Made by a program: the position numbers and the translations under genes. The notes beneath the pieces were generated by a model. It ran no database searches. It had not been told where the DNA came from and saw only the letters and a program-made list of their open reading frames with translations. DNA of 64,000 nt from Thermohalobaculum sp039513195 (GTDB lineage Bacteria; Pseudomonadota; Alphaproteobacteria; Rhodobacterales; Rhodobacteraceae): positions 62,001 through 126,000 of the forward strand of contig JBCCRM010000003.1 of NCBI GenBank assembly GCA_039513195.1, given 5' to 3'. Positions 1-9,467 of this stretch are shown piece after piece. Numbering within the stretch: the first letter of the stretch is position 1; every line of letters starts with the position of its first letter.

Positions 1-32
1 TCAAAGAGTAAGAGGGAACGCAGGGGGAGCGC

Positions 33-1187
33 ATGACGCCCTTCACCTTCCAGACCACGCCGCAGATTGTGGCGCGCCCCGGTGCGGTGGCGGAAATCGG
101 CCCTGTGCTCGCCCGTCTCGGCGCGCGCCATGTGGCCCTGGTCACTGACGCCCAGGTGCGCGCTGCTGGGCTGACCGTGGCAGCGGAGGAAGGGATCGCT
201 GCCGCCGGTCTCTCGGTGTCGGTTTGGGAGGATGTCGTCGCCGACCCGCCGGAGGAAAAGGTCCTTGCCGCGGTCTCCTGGGCGAAGGGTGCCGGCATCG
301 ACGCCGTCGCGGCGGTCGGCGGCGGCTCGCCCATGGACACGGCAAAGCTGGTCGCCGTCCTCCTCAACTCTGACCAACGGCTCGCCGAGATGTACGGCGT
401 CGGCCAGGTCCGCGGCACGCGCCTACCGTTGGCGCTGGCGCCGACCACCGCCGGCACCGGCTCCGAGGTCACGCCAATCTCCATCGTCACGACAGGCTCG
501 GCCGAGAAGAAGGGCGTCGTCTCCCCGCAGCTCTTGCCCGACGCGGCCTTCCTCGACCCGAGCCTAACCACTGGCTTGCCCGCCGCAGTGACCGCGGCCA
601 CCGGCATCGATGCCATGGTCCATGCGATCGAGGCCTACACCTCCAAGCATCGGAAGAACCCCGTTTCCGACTGCCTGGCACGGGAGGCCTTGGCCCGCCT
701 GGGCGGCAATATCCGCCGCGCTTGCAGCCACCCACACGACCTCGATGCCCGGGGCGAGATGCTGCTCGGCTCGCTCCTCGCTGGGATGGCCTTCGCCAAT
801 GCGCCGGTTGCCGCAGTCCACGCCCTCGCCTATCCGCTCGGCGGGCATTTTCATGTGCCCCACGGCCTTTCCAACGCGATGGTCTTACCTTTCGTCCTCG
901 ATTTCAATCGCGAGGCGGCGCAGGGCCAGTATGCTGAGCTTGCGCCGATCCTGTTTCCGAACACCGCCGCCCTCGCCCCCGGTGCGCGGGTCGGCGCGAT
1001 GATCGAGGCGTTCCATGCCCTTGGGCCGGAACTTGGGATGCAGACCCGCCTCGCTGCTGTCGGCGTCAGCCACAACGCGCTCCCGATGCTTGCCGAGGAC
1101 GCCATGAAGCAACAGCGCCTGCTGGTCAACAATCCGCGCGAGATGACCTATGACGCGGCGCTCGCCATCTATCAGGCCGCGCTCTGA
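33..1187 (+). CDS. Iron-containing (group III) alcohol dehydrogenase
   Basis: Cytoplasmic NAD(P)-linked oxidoreductase of the iron-type alcohol dehydrogenase family, interconverting an alcohol and its aldehyde. The dinucleotide-binding motif GGGSPMD is at residues 96-102. The four expected metal ligands are visible: Asp193 and His197 in GIDAMVHAIEAYTS, His263 in VHALAYPLG and His277 in HVPHGLSN. The 384-residue length is normal and no segment is missing. The ATG is preceded by AGGGGGAG at a good distance. The gene lies 20 nt upstream of the cyclase gene on the same strand and may be co-transcribed, but nothing ties the two functionally. The alcohol substrate cannot be read from the sequence; family members act on butanol, propanediol, hydroxybutyrate and others. 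Confidence 0.93.
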   Translation: MTPFTFQTTPQIVARPGAVAEIGPVLARLGARHVALVTDAQVRAAGLTVAAEEGIAAAGLSVSVWEDVVADPPEEKVLAAVSWAKGAGIDAVAAVGGGSPMDTAKLVAVLLNSDQRLAEMYGVGQVRGTRLPLALAPTTAGTGSEVTPISIVTTGSAEKKGVVSPQLLPDAAFLDPSLTTGLPAAVTAATGIDAMVHAIEAYTSKHRKNPVSDCLAREALARLGGNIRRACSHPHDLDARGEMLLGSLLAGMAFANAPVAAVHALAYPLGGHFHVPHGLSNAMVLPFVLDFNREAAQGQYAELAPILFPNTAALAPGARVGAMIEAFHALGPELGMQTRLAAVGVSHNALPMLAEDAMKQQRLLVNNPREMTYDAALAIYQAAL

Positions 1188-1207
1188 GACGTCTCCTGGC
1201 CTCCCGC

Positions 1208-3070
1208 ATGCTCCGGGCTATCGGCCTCGGCCTGCTTCTGGCGCTTCTGTTCGCGAGCCCTTGGGGCCAGCGGTTCGAGCGCGATTGGGGCCTTTCGTCC
1301 CTCTATGCTCTGCGTGGCGAGGTTGCGGCCCCGACCGAGGCGATGGTCATCGCGCTAGAGCAGAAATCCGTCAATTGGCTGCAATTCCACGCGCCCAATC
1401 TCGCCCGTGTCGCGCCCGGTCTCGCCGAATGTCTGACGCCGCGGACGAAAGCGCGCCTGGGGCGCCTACGCAATATCGGCGACATGCCCCGCGGCATCCA
1501 TGCCTGCCTGATCGATCTGTTGGCGAGCCGCGGCGCTCGCCTGATCGTCTTCGACATCCTCTTTCATATCGAGACCGAGGATGACGCCGTCCTGGCCGAG
1601 GCCATCGCCCGTGCCGGAAGCGTGATCCTGTTCGAGCGTATCCGCGTCGATGCCGAACAGGCGCTCCTCGCCGGCGGGCGGCCAATCGCTCAGCGGGTGC
1701 ATCCCCGCATGATTTTCACGGCGCCCGCCGCCGGCACGGCGTCCTTCCTGGTCGATGCGCCCATGGGCAATTTCGTTGACGGCTATGTGCCCCGCCTGCC
1801 GGAGTTCCCAGATCTGGCCGCCCTACCGGACGTTGCCGCGGCGCACTGGACGGGCTCGCCGGTGGCGGCCGAGGGACCTGAGGCGCGGCCGATTTGGCTC
1901 TATGGACCGCCGCGCACTATCCCGACCCGAACTCTGCGCGATGTCTTTGCCCGCAACACTGCGCAACCGCTGCCGGAGGATCTGAGCGGCACCGCCGTCT
2001 TCATCGGTGTCAGCGATCCGGAATTCTTGGGCACAAAAGACCATTTCAAGGTGCCGATTTCCGATGCCCGGCAAAACGATATCGGCGGGGTCGAGCTGGC
2101 GGCGACCGCCTTTCTTAACCGCCTGCATGGACATGACATGACCCGGCTCGCCGGCGCCAATTCGGTGGCGGCCCTGGGCCTTTTCGGCTGGCTGCTGGCC
2201 CTTGCGGCCGGGCGTCTCGGCGGCGGCCGTGGGGTTTGGGCCGTGCTCGGCCTTGGCGGAGTATGGCTCGCCGCCGCCTGGGTTCTGTTCGTCAAGGGCC
2301 AGGTCTGGGCGCCCCTGGCGGTGCCGCTCTTCCTCGGCGTGCCGCTCGCACTCCTTTTCGCCATTGCGGCGCGCTACGCTTTCGCGCGCCGACTGGTCGA
2401 GAGTCTGGCGCCGCGCCAGGTTGCGGGCACGCTGCTCGACGCCACCGATGCCGCCCGGCGGGCGGTGAAAACCGAGCCTGCGACGATCCTTTTCACCGAT
2501 CTGATCGGGTCCACAGCGCTCGGCGACCGCCTAGCGCCGGAGCATTACGGCAAGGTCATGAACCACTATTACGAGCGTGCCACCGCGGCCGTGGAGGCAG
2601 AGGGCGGAATGGTTGTCGAGTTCATGGGCGACGGGATCCTGGCGGTGTTCTCGCAAAGCGTCGCCGGGCCGTCCCATGCCAGGCGGGCCTGTCGCGCGGC
2701 CAAGGCGCTCTCCGCCACCATCCGGGCGGAGGACCCTGTCGCCGACTTGGCCGAACGCGGCGGCGAGGCGCTGCGCCTGCGGATGGGCCTCCATACCGGC
2801 CTGACCGCAACGGGCGATATCGGTGCCGAGCATCGGTTCAACTTCAAGGCCCTTGGCGACACGGTAAACACCGCCGCGCGGCTCGAACAGCTCGGCAAGG
2901 CGCTGGAACCCGATGGCGGCGATATCATCCTCCTGTCGGACGCGACCTATCAAGCCAGCGGATTGCAACCGGATGCGGTGGAGGCCCAGGGTGCTTTCGT
3001 GCTCCGCGGCAAGGCCGAGGCGATATCTGTTGTAAGAATGATACAGGGCAAGGAAAGCGCGCGCATGTGA
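1208..3070 (+). CDS. CHASE2-domain adenylate/guanylate cyclase
   Basis: Membrane-bound class III nucleotide cyclase of 620 aa. A single N-terminal membrane segment (about residues 3-18) leads into a periplasmic CHASE2 sensor (about 30-305), then three hydrophobic segments (about 318-400) and a cytoplasmic cyclase domain (about 420-610). Catalytic residues are present: metal-binding Asp431 in FTDLIGS and Asp475 in MGDGI, Lys547 and Asp551 in FKALGDTVN for purine selection (the Lys/Asp pair favours ATP), and Asn554/Arg558 for transition-state stabilisation. It is therefore predicted to make cAMP in response to an extracytoplasmic signal. The next gene, 79 nt downstream, encodes a FecR-TPR-barrel envelope protein. 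CHASE2 cyclases are often found beside FecR-domain proteins, so a shared pathway is plausible but inferred. Confidence 0.92.
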   Translation: MLRAIGLGLLLALLFASPWGQRFERDWGLSSLYALRGEVAAPTEAMVIALEQKSVNWLQFHAPNLARVAPGLAECLTPRTKARLGRLRNIGDMPRGIHACLIDLLASRGARLIVFDILFHIETEDDAVLAEAIARAGSVILFERIRVDAEQALLAGGRPIAQRVHPRMIFTAPAAGTASFLVDAPMGNFVDGYVPRLPEFPDLAALPDVAAAHWTGSPVAAEGPEARPIWLYGPPRTIPTRTLRDVFARNTAQPLPEDLSGTAVFIGVSDPEFLGTKDHFKVPISDARQNDIGGVELAATAFLNRLHGHDMTRLAGANSVAALGLFGWLLALAAGRLGGGRGVWAVLGLGGVWLAAAWVLFVKGQVWAPLAVPLFLGVPLALLFAIAARYAFARRLVESLAPRQVAGTLLDATDAARRAVKTEPATILFTDLIGSTALGDRLAPEHYGKVMNHYYERATAAVEAEGGMVVEFMGDGILAVFSQSVAGPSHARRACRAAKALSATIRAEDPVADLAERGGEALRLRMGLHTGLTATGDIGAEHRFNFKALGDTVNTAARLEQLGKALEPDGGDIILLSDATYQASGLQPDAVEAQGAFVLRGKAEAISVVRMIQGKESARM

Positions 3071-3149
3071 GGCTTGGCATTGCCCGGCCATAGGCCCCCG
3101 CGTAACAGTTTCGGCTGGTTTCGCGTCAAGGGTGTGTTTGGGGGCCTCC

Positions 3150-6100
3150 ATGCACCGTATAGCCTCAACAGTGGTGATCCTGCTGCTTGTCGCAGCGCAG
3201 CCTTCCTTCGCCCAAGAGCTTCCACGGCGGGACGCCTGCGTCACAGGCCCTGCCGGTACCGCACGGGTGTTGGCACTGGATGGCATGGTGAGCGGGATCA
3301 CCGCGGCAGGCGATGCCTTTTCGCTTTCGCTAGAGACGATCCTCTGCCCTGGCGATCGGCTGAGCACTGGCGAGGACGGCCGGGTCGAGCTGGGCTTCGC
3401 CGAACAGGACAGTACCGTGGGCATCGGCCGGAACTCCACGATCCGCCTGCCTATGGTTGAGGAGGAGGGCCGCAATCTCGACCTCTTGCAGGGGCTGTTG
3501 CGGTTCATTTCCTCGGTTCGGGACCAATTCGCAATCCAGACCCGCCACGCCAATGCGGGCATCGACGGGACCGAGGCCGTGATCCTAGCCGACGAGGCCG
3601 ACACGCTGGTTCTGGTGGCGGAGGGCCTGGTGACCGTGACGCCCGCCGCCGGTGGTGCCGGTCTGGCGGCCGAGCCCGGGGCACCGGTGATCGCCGATGA
3701 AGGCGTGAGCGTCGCGGACCCAGCGACGGCGCCAGCGAAGTTCCAGACGCTGCTGGTCGATCCCGCCGGGGCGTCGGATTGGGCGATCCATTATCCGCCG
3801 ATCTTCCTGACAGCCCAAGCGGGCCCCACCGTGGCAGCGGCTGCAGAACGGCTGGACGCCGGTGATCCCGACGGGGCGGAGCAATTGCTGGCGGGCCCGA
3901 TCCCACCTGCGGATCGTGGCGCGGCGGCGGCGCTCGCCTCGGTCATCGCGCTCTATCGCGGGCGGCCGGACGATGCGACGCGCTTGGCGGAGGCGGCACG
4001 GACTGCTGCCCCTGAGCTGCCAGCGGCAGCCATCGCCCAGAGCTATGCGCTGCAAGGGCAGGGCAAGATCCGGGCGGCCCGGAATGCCGCGGCACAGGCG
4101 GCGGCGCTGAGTCCGCAGGACGCCTTCGCCCTCGCACGCTTGGCGGAACTCGAGTTCCTCCTCGGCAATGAGCGGCGCGCTGAACGGGCGGCAGAAGGCT
4201 CGCTGGCAATTGCGCCATCTGCACTGGCCCACGCGATCAACGGTTTTCTTGCCCTGTCGGCCCATCGGCGCGCAGAAGCAGAGATCGCCTTCCTGCTCGG
4301 CGCGCAGACCGACAGCCTCTCTCCCCTGCCACGGCTGGGGCAGGGCTTGGTCGCGATCCGCAGTGGCCGCGTGGTAGAAGGGCGCAGGCTCCTGGAGCTC
4401 GCCGCCTCCCTCGACCCGCGTCAGGCGGCGCTCCGCACCTGGCTCGGCCGCGCCTATCAGGAGGAGGACCTGCCCGAGAAGGCGGCCGCGCAATATGCCC
4501 TGGCGAAGCAGCGGGATCCCGACGACCCGACACCCTATCTGCTCGAGGCCGTGCGCCTCTTTGCCGAGAACCGGCCGGTCGAGGCACTGACAGAGCTGCA
4601 GGGCGCCCGGGCCCGTGGCGACAACCGGTCCGTGCTAAGGTCGGAAGCCGGGCTGGGCGAGGACCGGGCCGTGCGCGGGGCGGCAATCGGACGGCTCCTC
4701 GACACGCTGGGCTTTCAGGAACAGGCGATCACCGAGGCGGAAGCGGCGGTCGAGCAGGACCGCACCAACGAGGCGGCGCTGCGCCTCCTGGCCGATCTCT
4801 ACCGCGGGCGGGAAGGCGTCGAGGTGTCCCGTGCCTCAACGCTCTTAGCGGCCCAAGTCTATGGCGCGCCGTCGAAGGCGCCGCTTGACGCATCGCTGGC
4901 GGAATCGGATCTCGCGCTATTCGATGTTTCGGGCCCTGCGCGGGCGACATTCTCGGAACTGACGCCGTTCTTCGAGGGTGACGGCCTCGCCGCCCGCATC
5001 ACGGGTTTCGCCGGCACACAGGGCACTTACGGGGACAGCGCCTCCTTCTCGGCGCTCGCAGAGGGCTATTCCATCCAGGTGGGCCAATTCCACACCGAAA
5101 CGAACGGCTTCCGGGTCAACAACGCTGTCCGCCACGAGGTAGTTAACGTCCTCGGCAAGGGGCAGATCCTACCCTGGCTCGATATCTTCGCAGAGTACCG
5201 CTACCGCTTCACTGATGGCGGAGATCGGTCGTTGGAATTCGATCTCGTGCCGGGCGGCTTAACGCAGACCTTCGGCTTCGAGGACGAGCGCAATCTGGTG
5301 CGCGGCGGCTTCCATGCGCGGATCGGCGGGTCGCAGCACATCGCCGGTATCGGCACCTATGTCGATCAGGAAACTGCCGAAAAGACTGAGGGCATCCCGA
5401 CCGACGTCTTCAACCAAGATGCGGTCGAGGGGCAGCTTCAGCATGTCGGGCGCTTTGGGCCGTTCTCGACCGTTGCGGGTGGGTTTTTCTCGGAGACCGA
5501 CTTCGCCTTTGGCGGCGTGCCCGAACAGGCATTCGAGACGACGAATTTCAACGGTTATGGCTATGTCACGCTGTCCATCGACGATCTCGGCCCCCTCGCC
5601 GGGGCAGAGATAACCGGAGGCTTCAGCGTCGACGTCTTCGACACCGAGTTTTTCGACGACTTCGACGATACGACCGTGAACCCTAAGGCGGGCGTAAAAC
5701 TGTTCCTGACCGACGACATCATCTTGCGGGGAGCATTCACCCAAACGTTGAAGCCGGTGCAGATCCTCGATCAAAGGCTGGAGCCGGTGACAGTGGCCGG
5801 GTTCCCGCAATTCTTCGACACCACCAATGGCGCGCGCACCCGGCAGTATGGGGTCGGCGCCGATATCCGCCTGACGCCGTGGCTCAGCACCGGCGCGGAG
5901 GCATCCTGGCGGCGCACCGAGACGCCGACGCCCTTCACCGGGGCCCTGCCGGGCACGGAGGACACGACCGACGAGCGAGAGTTCAGTGCCTATATCGACG
6001 CTGCCTTCGCAAACCGATTTTCGACGTCGCTAAACCTGCGCCATCTCGACACCGAATCCGAGTTCATCTTCGACCTCGCCGAATTCCGCGTGACTGAAAT

Positions 6101-6407
6101 CGAAGCATCTATCGGCTGGTTCCACCCGTCCGGGTTCTTCGCATCAGGCGGCATTGGCTATGTGTTTCATGACTTCATCGGCGATGTCGGCGGGGTGGAA
6201 CAATCCGACGACTTCCCGATTGGCCGTCTAACCTTCGGCTTTCGACTGCCGAACGAGCGTGGAATTGTGAGTTTGGACATCGAAAACGCGTTCGATTCCG
6301 ATTTCAGCTTCGAAGATCGTCCGCTACTCTCCGGCGGCGCATCTCTGGCAGAGCCTCGTTTCGCAAGGGAGTTTACGGCTCTGGGTCGCGTAACTTTGAA
6401 CTTCTGA
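3150..6407 (+). CDS. FecR domain / TPR / outer-membrane beta-barrel protein
   Basis: Large envelope protein of 1085 aa from the chosen ATG. A GTG at 3132 is in frame, but the ATG begins a clean signal peptide (MHRIASTVVILLLVAAQPSF, cleaved near FAQ-E). Residues about 35-165 match a FecR domain: a charged loop after LSTGEDGRVELGF and the IRLP..LLQGLLRF pattern. Residues about 220-560 are tetratricopeptide-like helical repeats rich in Ala/Leu/Arg. From about 590 the sequence alternates aromatic and polar residues with Gly turns and ends in VTLNF, as expected of an outer-membrane barrel. The protein would thus span periplasm and outer membrane. It follows the CHASE2 cyclase in the same direction. 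The ligand or export role is unknown; FecR-like here probably means a peptidoglycan-side or structural domain rather than iron-dicitrate signalling, since no sigma factor is nearby. Confidence 0.85.
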   Translation: MHRIASTVVILLLVAAQPSFAQELPRRDACVTGPAGTARVLALDGMVSGITAAGDAFSLSLETILCPGDRLSTGEDGRVELGFAEQDSTVGIGRNSTIRLPMVEEEGRNLDLLQGLLRFISSVRDQFAIQTRHANAGIDGTEAVILADEADTLVLVAEGLVTVTPAAGGAGLAAEPGAPVIADEGVSVADPATAPAKFQTLLVDPAGASDWAIHYPPIFLTAQAGPTVAAAAERLDAGDPDGAEQLLAGPIPPADRGAAAALASVIALYRGRPDDATRLAEAARTAAPELPAAAIAQSYALQGQGKIRAARNAAAQAAALSPQDAFALARLAELEFLLGNERRAERAAEGSLAIAPSALAHAINGFLALSAHRRAEAEIAFLLGAQTDSLSPLPRLGQGLVAIRSGRVVEGRRLLELAASLDPRQAALRTWLGRAYQEEDLPEKAAAQYALAKQRDPDDPTPYLLEAVRLFAENRPVEALTELQGARARGDNRSVLRSEAGLGEDRAVRGAAIGRLLDTLGFQEQAITEAEAAVEQDRTNEAALRLLADLYRGREGVEVSRASTLLAAQVYGAPSKAPLDASLAESDLALFDVSGPARATFSELTPFFEGDGLAARITGFAGTQGTYGDSASFSALAEGYSIQVGQFHTETNGFRVNNAVRHEVVNVLGKGQILPWLDIFAEYRYRFTDGGDRSLEFDLVPGGLTQTFGFEDERNLVRGGFHARIGGSQHIAGIGTYVDQETAEKTEGIPTDVFNQDAVEGQLQHVGRFGPFSTVAGGFFSETDFAFGGVPEQAFETTNFNGYGYVTLSIDDLGPLAGAEITGGFSVDVFDTEFFDDFDDTTVNPKAGVKLFLTDDIILRGAFTQTLKPVQILDQRLEPVTVAGFPQFFDTTNGARTRQYGVGADIRLTPWLSTGAEASWRRTETPTPFTGALPGTEDTTDEREFSAYIDAAFANRFSTSLNLRHLDTESEFIFDLAEFRVTEIEASIGWFHPSGFFASGGIGYVFHDFIGDVGGVEQSDDFPIGRLTFGFRLPNERGIVSLDIENAFDSDFSFEDRPLLSGGASLAEPRFAREFTALGRVTLNF

Positions 6408-6431
6408 ATGTGTTCTAGAATGGGGGACCAA

Positions 6432-6755
6432 ATGTCGAAAACTGTAAAGGCAGCCGTATTGGCGGCTGCATTGAGCGTGATAGCCGAGCCGGTTTTGGCT
6501 GCGTGCGTGGCACTTCCAACCAATCAGCTCAGCACCTTGTGCAAGAACCGCGTCCCGGCGGCCGACCGGATCAAGCGCTTCGTTGGGAGCAGTTTGCTCT
6601 GGTACATCTGCGACTCGCCAAGTGGGCAGTCCAATCCGCTCGAATACGACAGATTTCTGCGCCAGGGCGGGTTTCCGATCTACAAATGCACCTCTTACAG
6701 GACCTGCAATTGGGCGAACATCAACGATCCGGAGGCACACAACAAGTTCTGTTGA
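6432..6755 (+). CDS. Small secreted six-cysteine protein, unknown function
   Basis: Predicted exported protein of 107 aa. Three in-frame ATGs exist (6408, 6420, 6432). The third is chosen because GGGGGAC lies just before it and because it starts a typical signal peptide (MSKTVKAAVLAAALSVIAEP, cleavage near VLA-AC). The mature part of about 84 residues carries six cysteines, in ACVALP, TLCKN, WYICDS, YKCTS, RTCNWA and the terminal KFC, which could form three disulfides. It begins 24 nt after the FecR-TPR-barrel gene and is probably co-transcribed with it. Base composition looks somewhat less G+C-rich than its neighbours. No family was recognised. Confidence 0.72.
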   Translation: MSKTVKAAVLAAALSVIAEPVLAACVALPTNQLSTLCKNRVPAADRIKRFVGSSLLWYICDSPSGQSNPLEYDRFLRQGGFPIYKCTSYRTCNWANINDPEAHNKFC

Positions 6756-6779
6756 ACCGGATGCCCGGGCGGAGTGGCG

Positions 6780-9467
6780 TCATTCGGCCGCCCCCGCGAT
6801 GGCGGAGGCGGACCGCACCAGGACCAGCCGGAAAAAGCTGGTCCCGTCCTCCTTAAAGACGACCATCAACTCACCGCCCATCCGGCGCATGATCGCGCGG
6901 CTGATCGGCAGTCCCAGTCCGGCGCCCTGGTCGCTGCCAGCCCGGCTGCCACGGGCGAACTTCGAGAAGACGTCCTCCGCCTCGGCCCGCGAAACGCCGC
7001 CGCCGTTATCGACCACATCGACCAGGATGCGGTCGCCCCGCTCGTGCCAGCGCAACGCGATTTCCGGTGCCGGATGGCGATTGTATTTGATTGCATTGGT
7101 CAGGAGGTTGATCAGCACTTGCTGCAGCCGATCGGCATTGGCGGTGACGGCCGTTTCCCCCGGCGCCTGCACCGCCTTCAGCGTGACGCCACGCTCCCGC
7201 GCCAAAGCCGAGACAGTGTCCATCGCCGCATCGACCGCGTCACCTGCGTCGACGCTACCGAGGGTCAGCCGAACCTCGCCGGACTCAAGCCGGCTGATAT
7301 CCAGGATCTCATCCAGCAGCCGGGTCAGGCGCAGGCATTCCTCATGGATGATCGAGGCGAACCGGTGCCGCTGATCCTCCGCCAGGCCCGGCTCGCTCAA
7401 CAGGATCTCGGAGAAGGATCGGATCGCCGTCATCGGGGTGCGCAGCTCGTGGCTAACCTGGCTGAGGAAGTCGTCCTTTTGCTTATCGAGGCGGCGCAGC
7501 CGATCATTCACACTGCGCAACTCGTCGGCCGTGCGTTCCAGTTCCGTGGTCTTTTGCGCAAGCCGGGCCGAGGTCTCGATCAGCCGCTGCGCCTCGTCCG
7601 CGATCTCCATCAGCTCGGTCAGCGAAACGGTCTCGCCGCCGGCGACCTTGCTGACCATCGCATGGGCGGAGGCGGCACCGATGGAGCCGGCAAGCTCGCG
7701 CTCCAGCCGCGCGATCAGGGCGTTGTCCGGTTCCGGCAAGCCCTCGGTCACGCCGCGCTCGCGGGCGAGCTGGTCGAAGAGGCGGCGCGCGCTGTCTGCA
7801 CCGAGAATCCGTTGTGCGAGGATGAACAAATCCTCCGAGCTCGCCTCGCGGCGAAACACCCGATACGCCTCGGTGGGCGCGACATCGGGGTCGACGAACA
7901 GCGCCGCCTGAAGCTGCTCTAGCGGACGGGGTATCGTGAACAGCGAAACCAGCACGAAGGCGAGCGCATTTCCCCCGACGCTCCACACCACCGAATGGAT
8001 CAGTGGGTCGGTGCCGGTCAGGCCAAACAGCGCCTGCGGCTTCAGGATGGCGATGCCCCAGGGCCCGTTTTCCAGAACGCCGGCCGAGAGCAGAAAGTCG
8101 CCCTGAAAGCTCGGCAGGAACAGCGTATAGGCCCAGAGAAGACCACCGATCGTCAGCCCCGACAGTGCACCGGCGCGGGTGGCGCCACGCCAAAAGATGC
8201 CGCCGAGCATGGCCGGCAGGAACTGCGCCACGCCGGCGAAGGCGATCAGTCCCATCGCAGCCAGGGCGTCGGATCCCCCGGAGATCAGAAAATAGAGCAG
8301 GCCAAGACCCAGGATCACCGCAATCGACACTCTACGGGCGCCGAGCAACAGGTCTCGCACATCGCCCGAGGCCGCATTGCCGGTCATCAGCACCTTTAGC
8401 GCCATGGGGGCCACGATATGGTTCGACACCATGGTCGACAGCGCGATGGTCGCCACGATCACCATCGAGGTGGCGGAGGAAAAGCCGCCGATGAAGACCA
8501 ACAGCGCCAACTCCTCCCGCCCAGCCTGCAGCGGCAGATTGAGGACATAGAGGTCGGGGTTGCTCTCGGCCGGCAGCAGCGTCAAACCCATCACCGCAAT
8601 CGGCAGAGTGAAGAGCGAGATCAACAGGAGGTAGAGCGGAAACATCCAAGACGCGGTGATCAGGTGGCGTTGATCGACGTTCTCGACCACGGTCACCTGG
8701 AATTGCCGCGGCAGGCAGAGGATGGCGGTCGCGGCGAGGAAGGTGAGCGTCATCCAACGGGGGCCGAACACCTCCTCGGCCACGATCAGATCCTCGGGCA
8801 TCCGGTCAAACACCGCCAGGATGCCGCCGCCCAGCCCCCAGACTGCAAAAACGCCGACCGCGAGCAGGGCGCCGAGCTTCACAATCGCCTCGAGCGCGAT
8901 GGCGGCGACCACGCCGTGGTGGCGCTCGTTTGCGTCGATGTTGCGGGTGCCGAAGATGATCGTGAAGACGGCCATGCCGGCGGCGACCCAAAACGCGGTT
9001 CTTTCGGAATGGCCCTGGCCGGCAATCGCCTCGAAGCTGAGCGTCACGGATTGCAGCTGCAACGCGATATAGGGCGTGGTGGCAATGATCGCGATCACCG
9101 TGACGACGCCGCCGAGGGCTGGGCTTTTGCCATAGCGCGAGGAAATCAGATCGGCGATTGAAGTAATCCGTTGGCTTCGACCGAGCGTCACCAGCTTTCG
9201 CAGGATCCACCACCAGCCCACGAAGACCAGGGTCGGGCCCAGATAGATGGTAACGAACTCCAGACCCGACCGGGCCGCGGAGCCAACCGCGCCATAGAAG
9301 GTCCAGGACGTGCAATAGATCGAGATCGACAGCGTGTAGATCAGCGGCGAGCGGAGCCACGCCGCCCTCCCCTCCCGCGCCCGGCGATCGACCACCCAGG
9401 CGACGGCGAACAGCACCGCGACATAGGCGAGCGATACTGCGAGCAGCAGGTTCGGCGACAGGGTCAT
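6780..9467 (-). CDS. CbrA-like sodium/solute symporter-sensor histidine kinase
   Basis: Fusion of a solute:sodium symporter module with a histidine kinase, 895 aa. Residues 1 to about 490 are hydrophobic with about 13 membrane segments of the SSS family. A linker of about 490-650 resembles the STAC region and ends in a coiled coil. The kinase core follows: H-box QVSHELRTPMTAIRSF with phospho-acceptor His673, N-box NLLTNAIKYN, G1 VDNGGG and G2 GAGLGLPISRA. Related CbrA proteins sense or transport an amino acid or carbon source and phosphorylate a response regulator. The start at 9467 overlaps the end of the upstream small membrane gene by 4 nt, and the response regulator lies just before that, so the three genes form one operon. 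An earlier in-frame start would run through both upstream genes and is rejected. Confidence 0.92.
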   Translation of the reverse strand: MTLSPNLLLAVSLAYVAVLFAVAWVVDRRAREGRAAWLRSPLIYTLSISIYCTSWTFYGAVGSAARSGLEFVTIYLGPTLVFVGWWWILRKLVTLGRSQRITSIADLISSRYGKSPALGGVVTVIAIIATTPYIALQLQSVTLSFEAIAGQGHSERTAFWVAAGMAVFTIIFGTRNIDANERHHGVVAAIALEAIVKLGALLAVGVFAVWGLGGGILAVFDRMPEDLIVAEEVFGPRWMTLTFLAATAILCLPRQFQVTVVENVDQRHLITASWMFPLYLLLISLFTLPIAVMGLTLLPAESNPDLYVLNLPLQAGREELALLVFIGGFSSATSMVIVATIALSTMVSNHIVAPMALKVLMTGNAASGDVRDLLLGARRVSIAVILGLGLLYFLISGGSDALAAMGLIAFAGVAQFLPAMLGGIFWRGATRAGALSGLTIGGLLWAYTLFLPSFQGDFLLSAGVLENGPWGIAILKPQALFGLTGTDPLIHSVVWSVGGNALAFVLVSLFTIPRPLEQLQAALFVDPDVAPTEAYRVFRREASSEDLFILAQRILGADSARRLFDQLARERGVTEGLPEPDNALIARLERELAGSIGAASAHAMVSKVAGGETVSLTELMEIADEAQRLIETSARLAQKTTELERTADELRSVNDRLRRLDKQKDDFLSQVSHELRTPMTAIRSFSEILLSEPGLAEDQRHRFASIIHEECLRLTRLLDEILDISRLESGEVRLTLGSVDAGDAVDAAMDTVSALARERGVTLKAVQAPGETAVTANADRLQQVLINLLTNAIKYNRHPAPEIALRWHERGDRILVDVVDNGGGVSRAEAEDVFSKFARGSRAGSDQGAGLGLPISRAIMRRMGGELMVVFKEDGTSFFRLVLVRSASAIAGAAE

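Noticed and set aside
2531..3604. Minus-strand frame of 357 codons across the cyclase and FecR-TPR genes
   Set aside because: Antisense shadow of genes with clear domains; its translation is Ser/Arg-rich with no motif.
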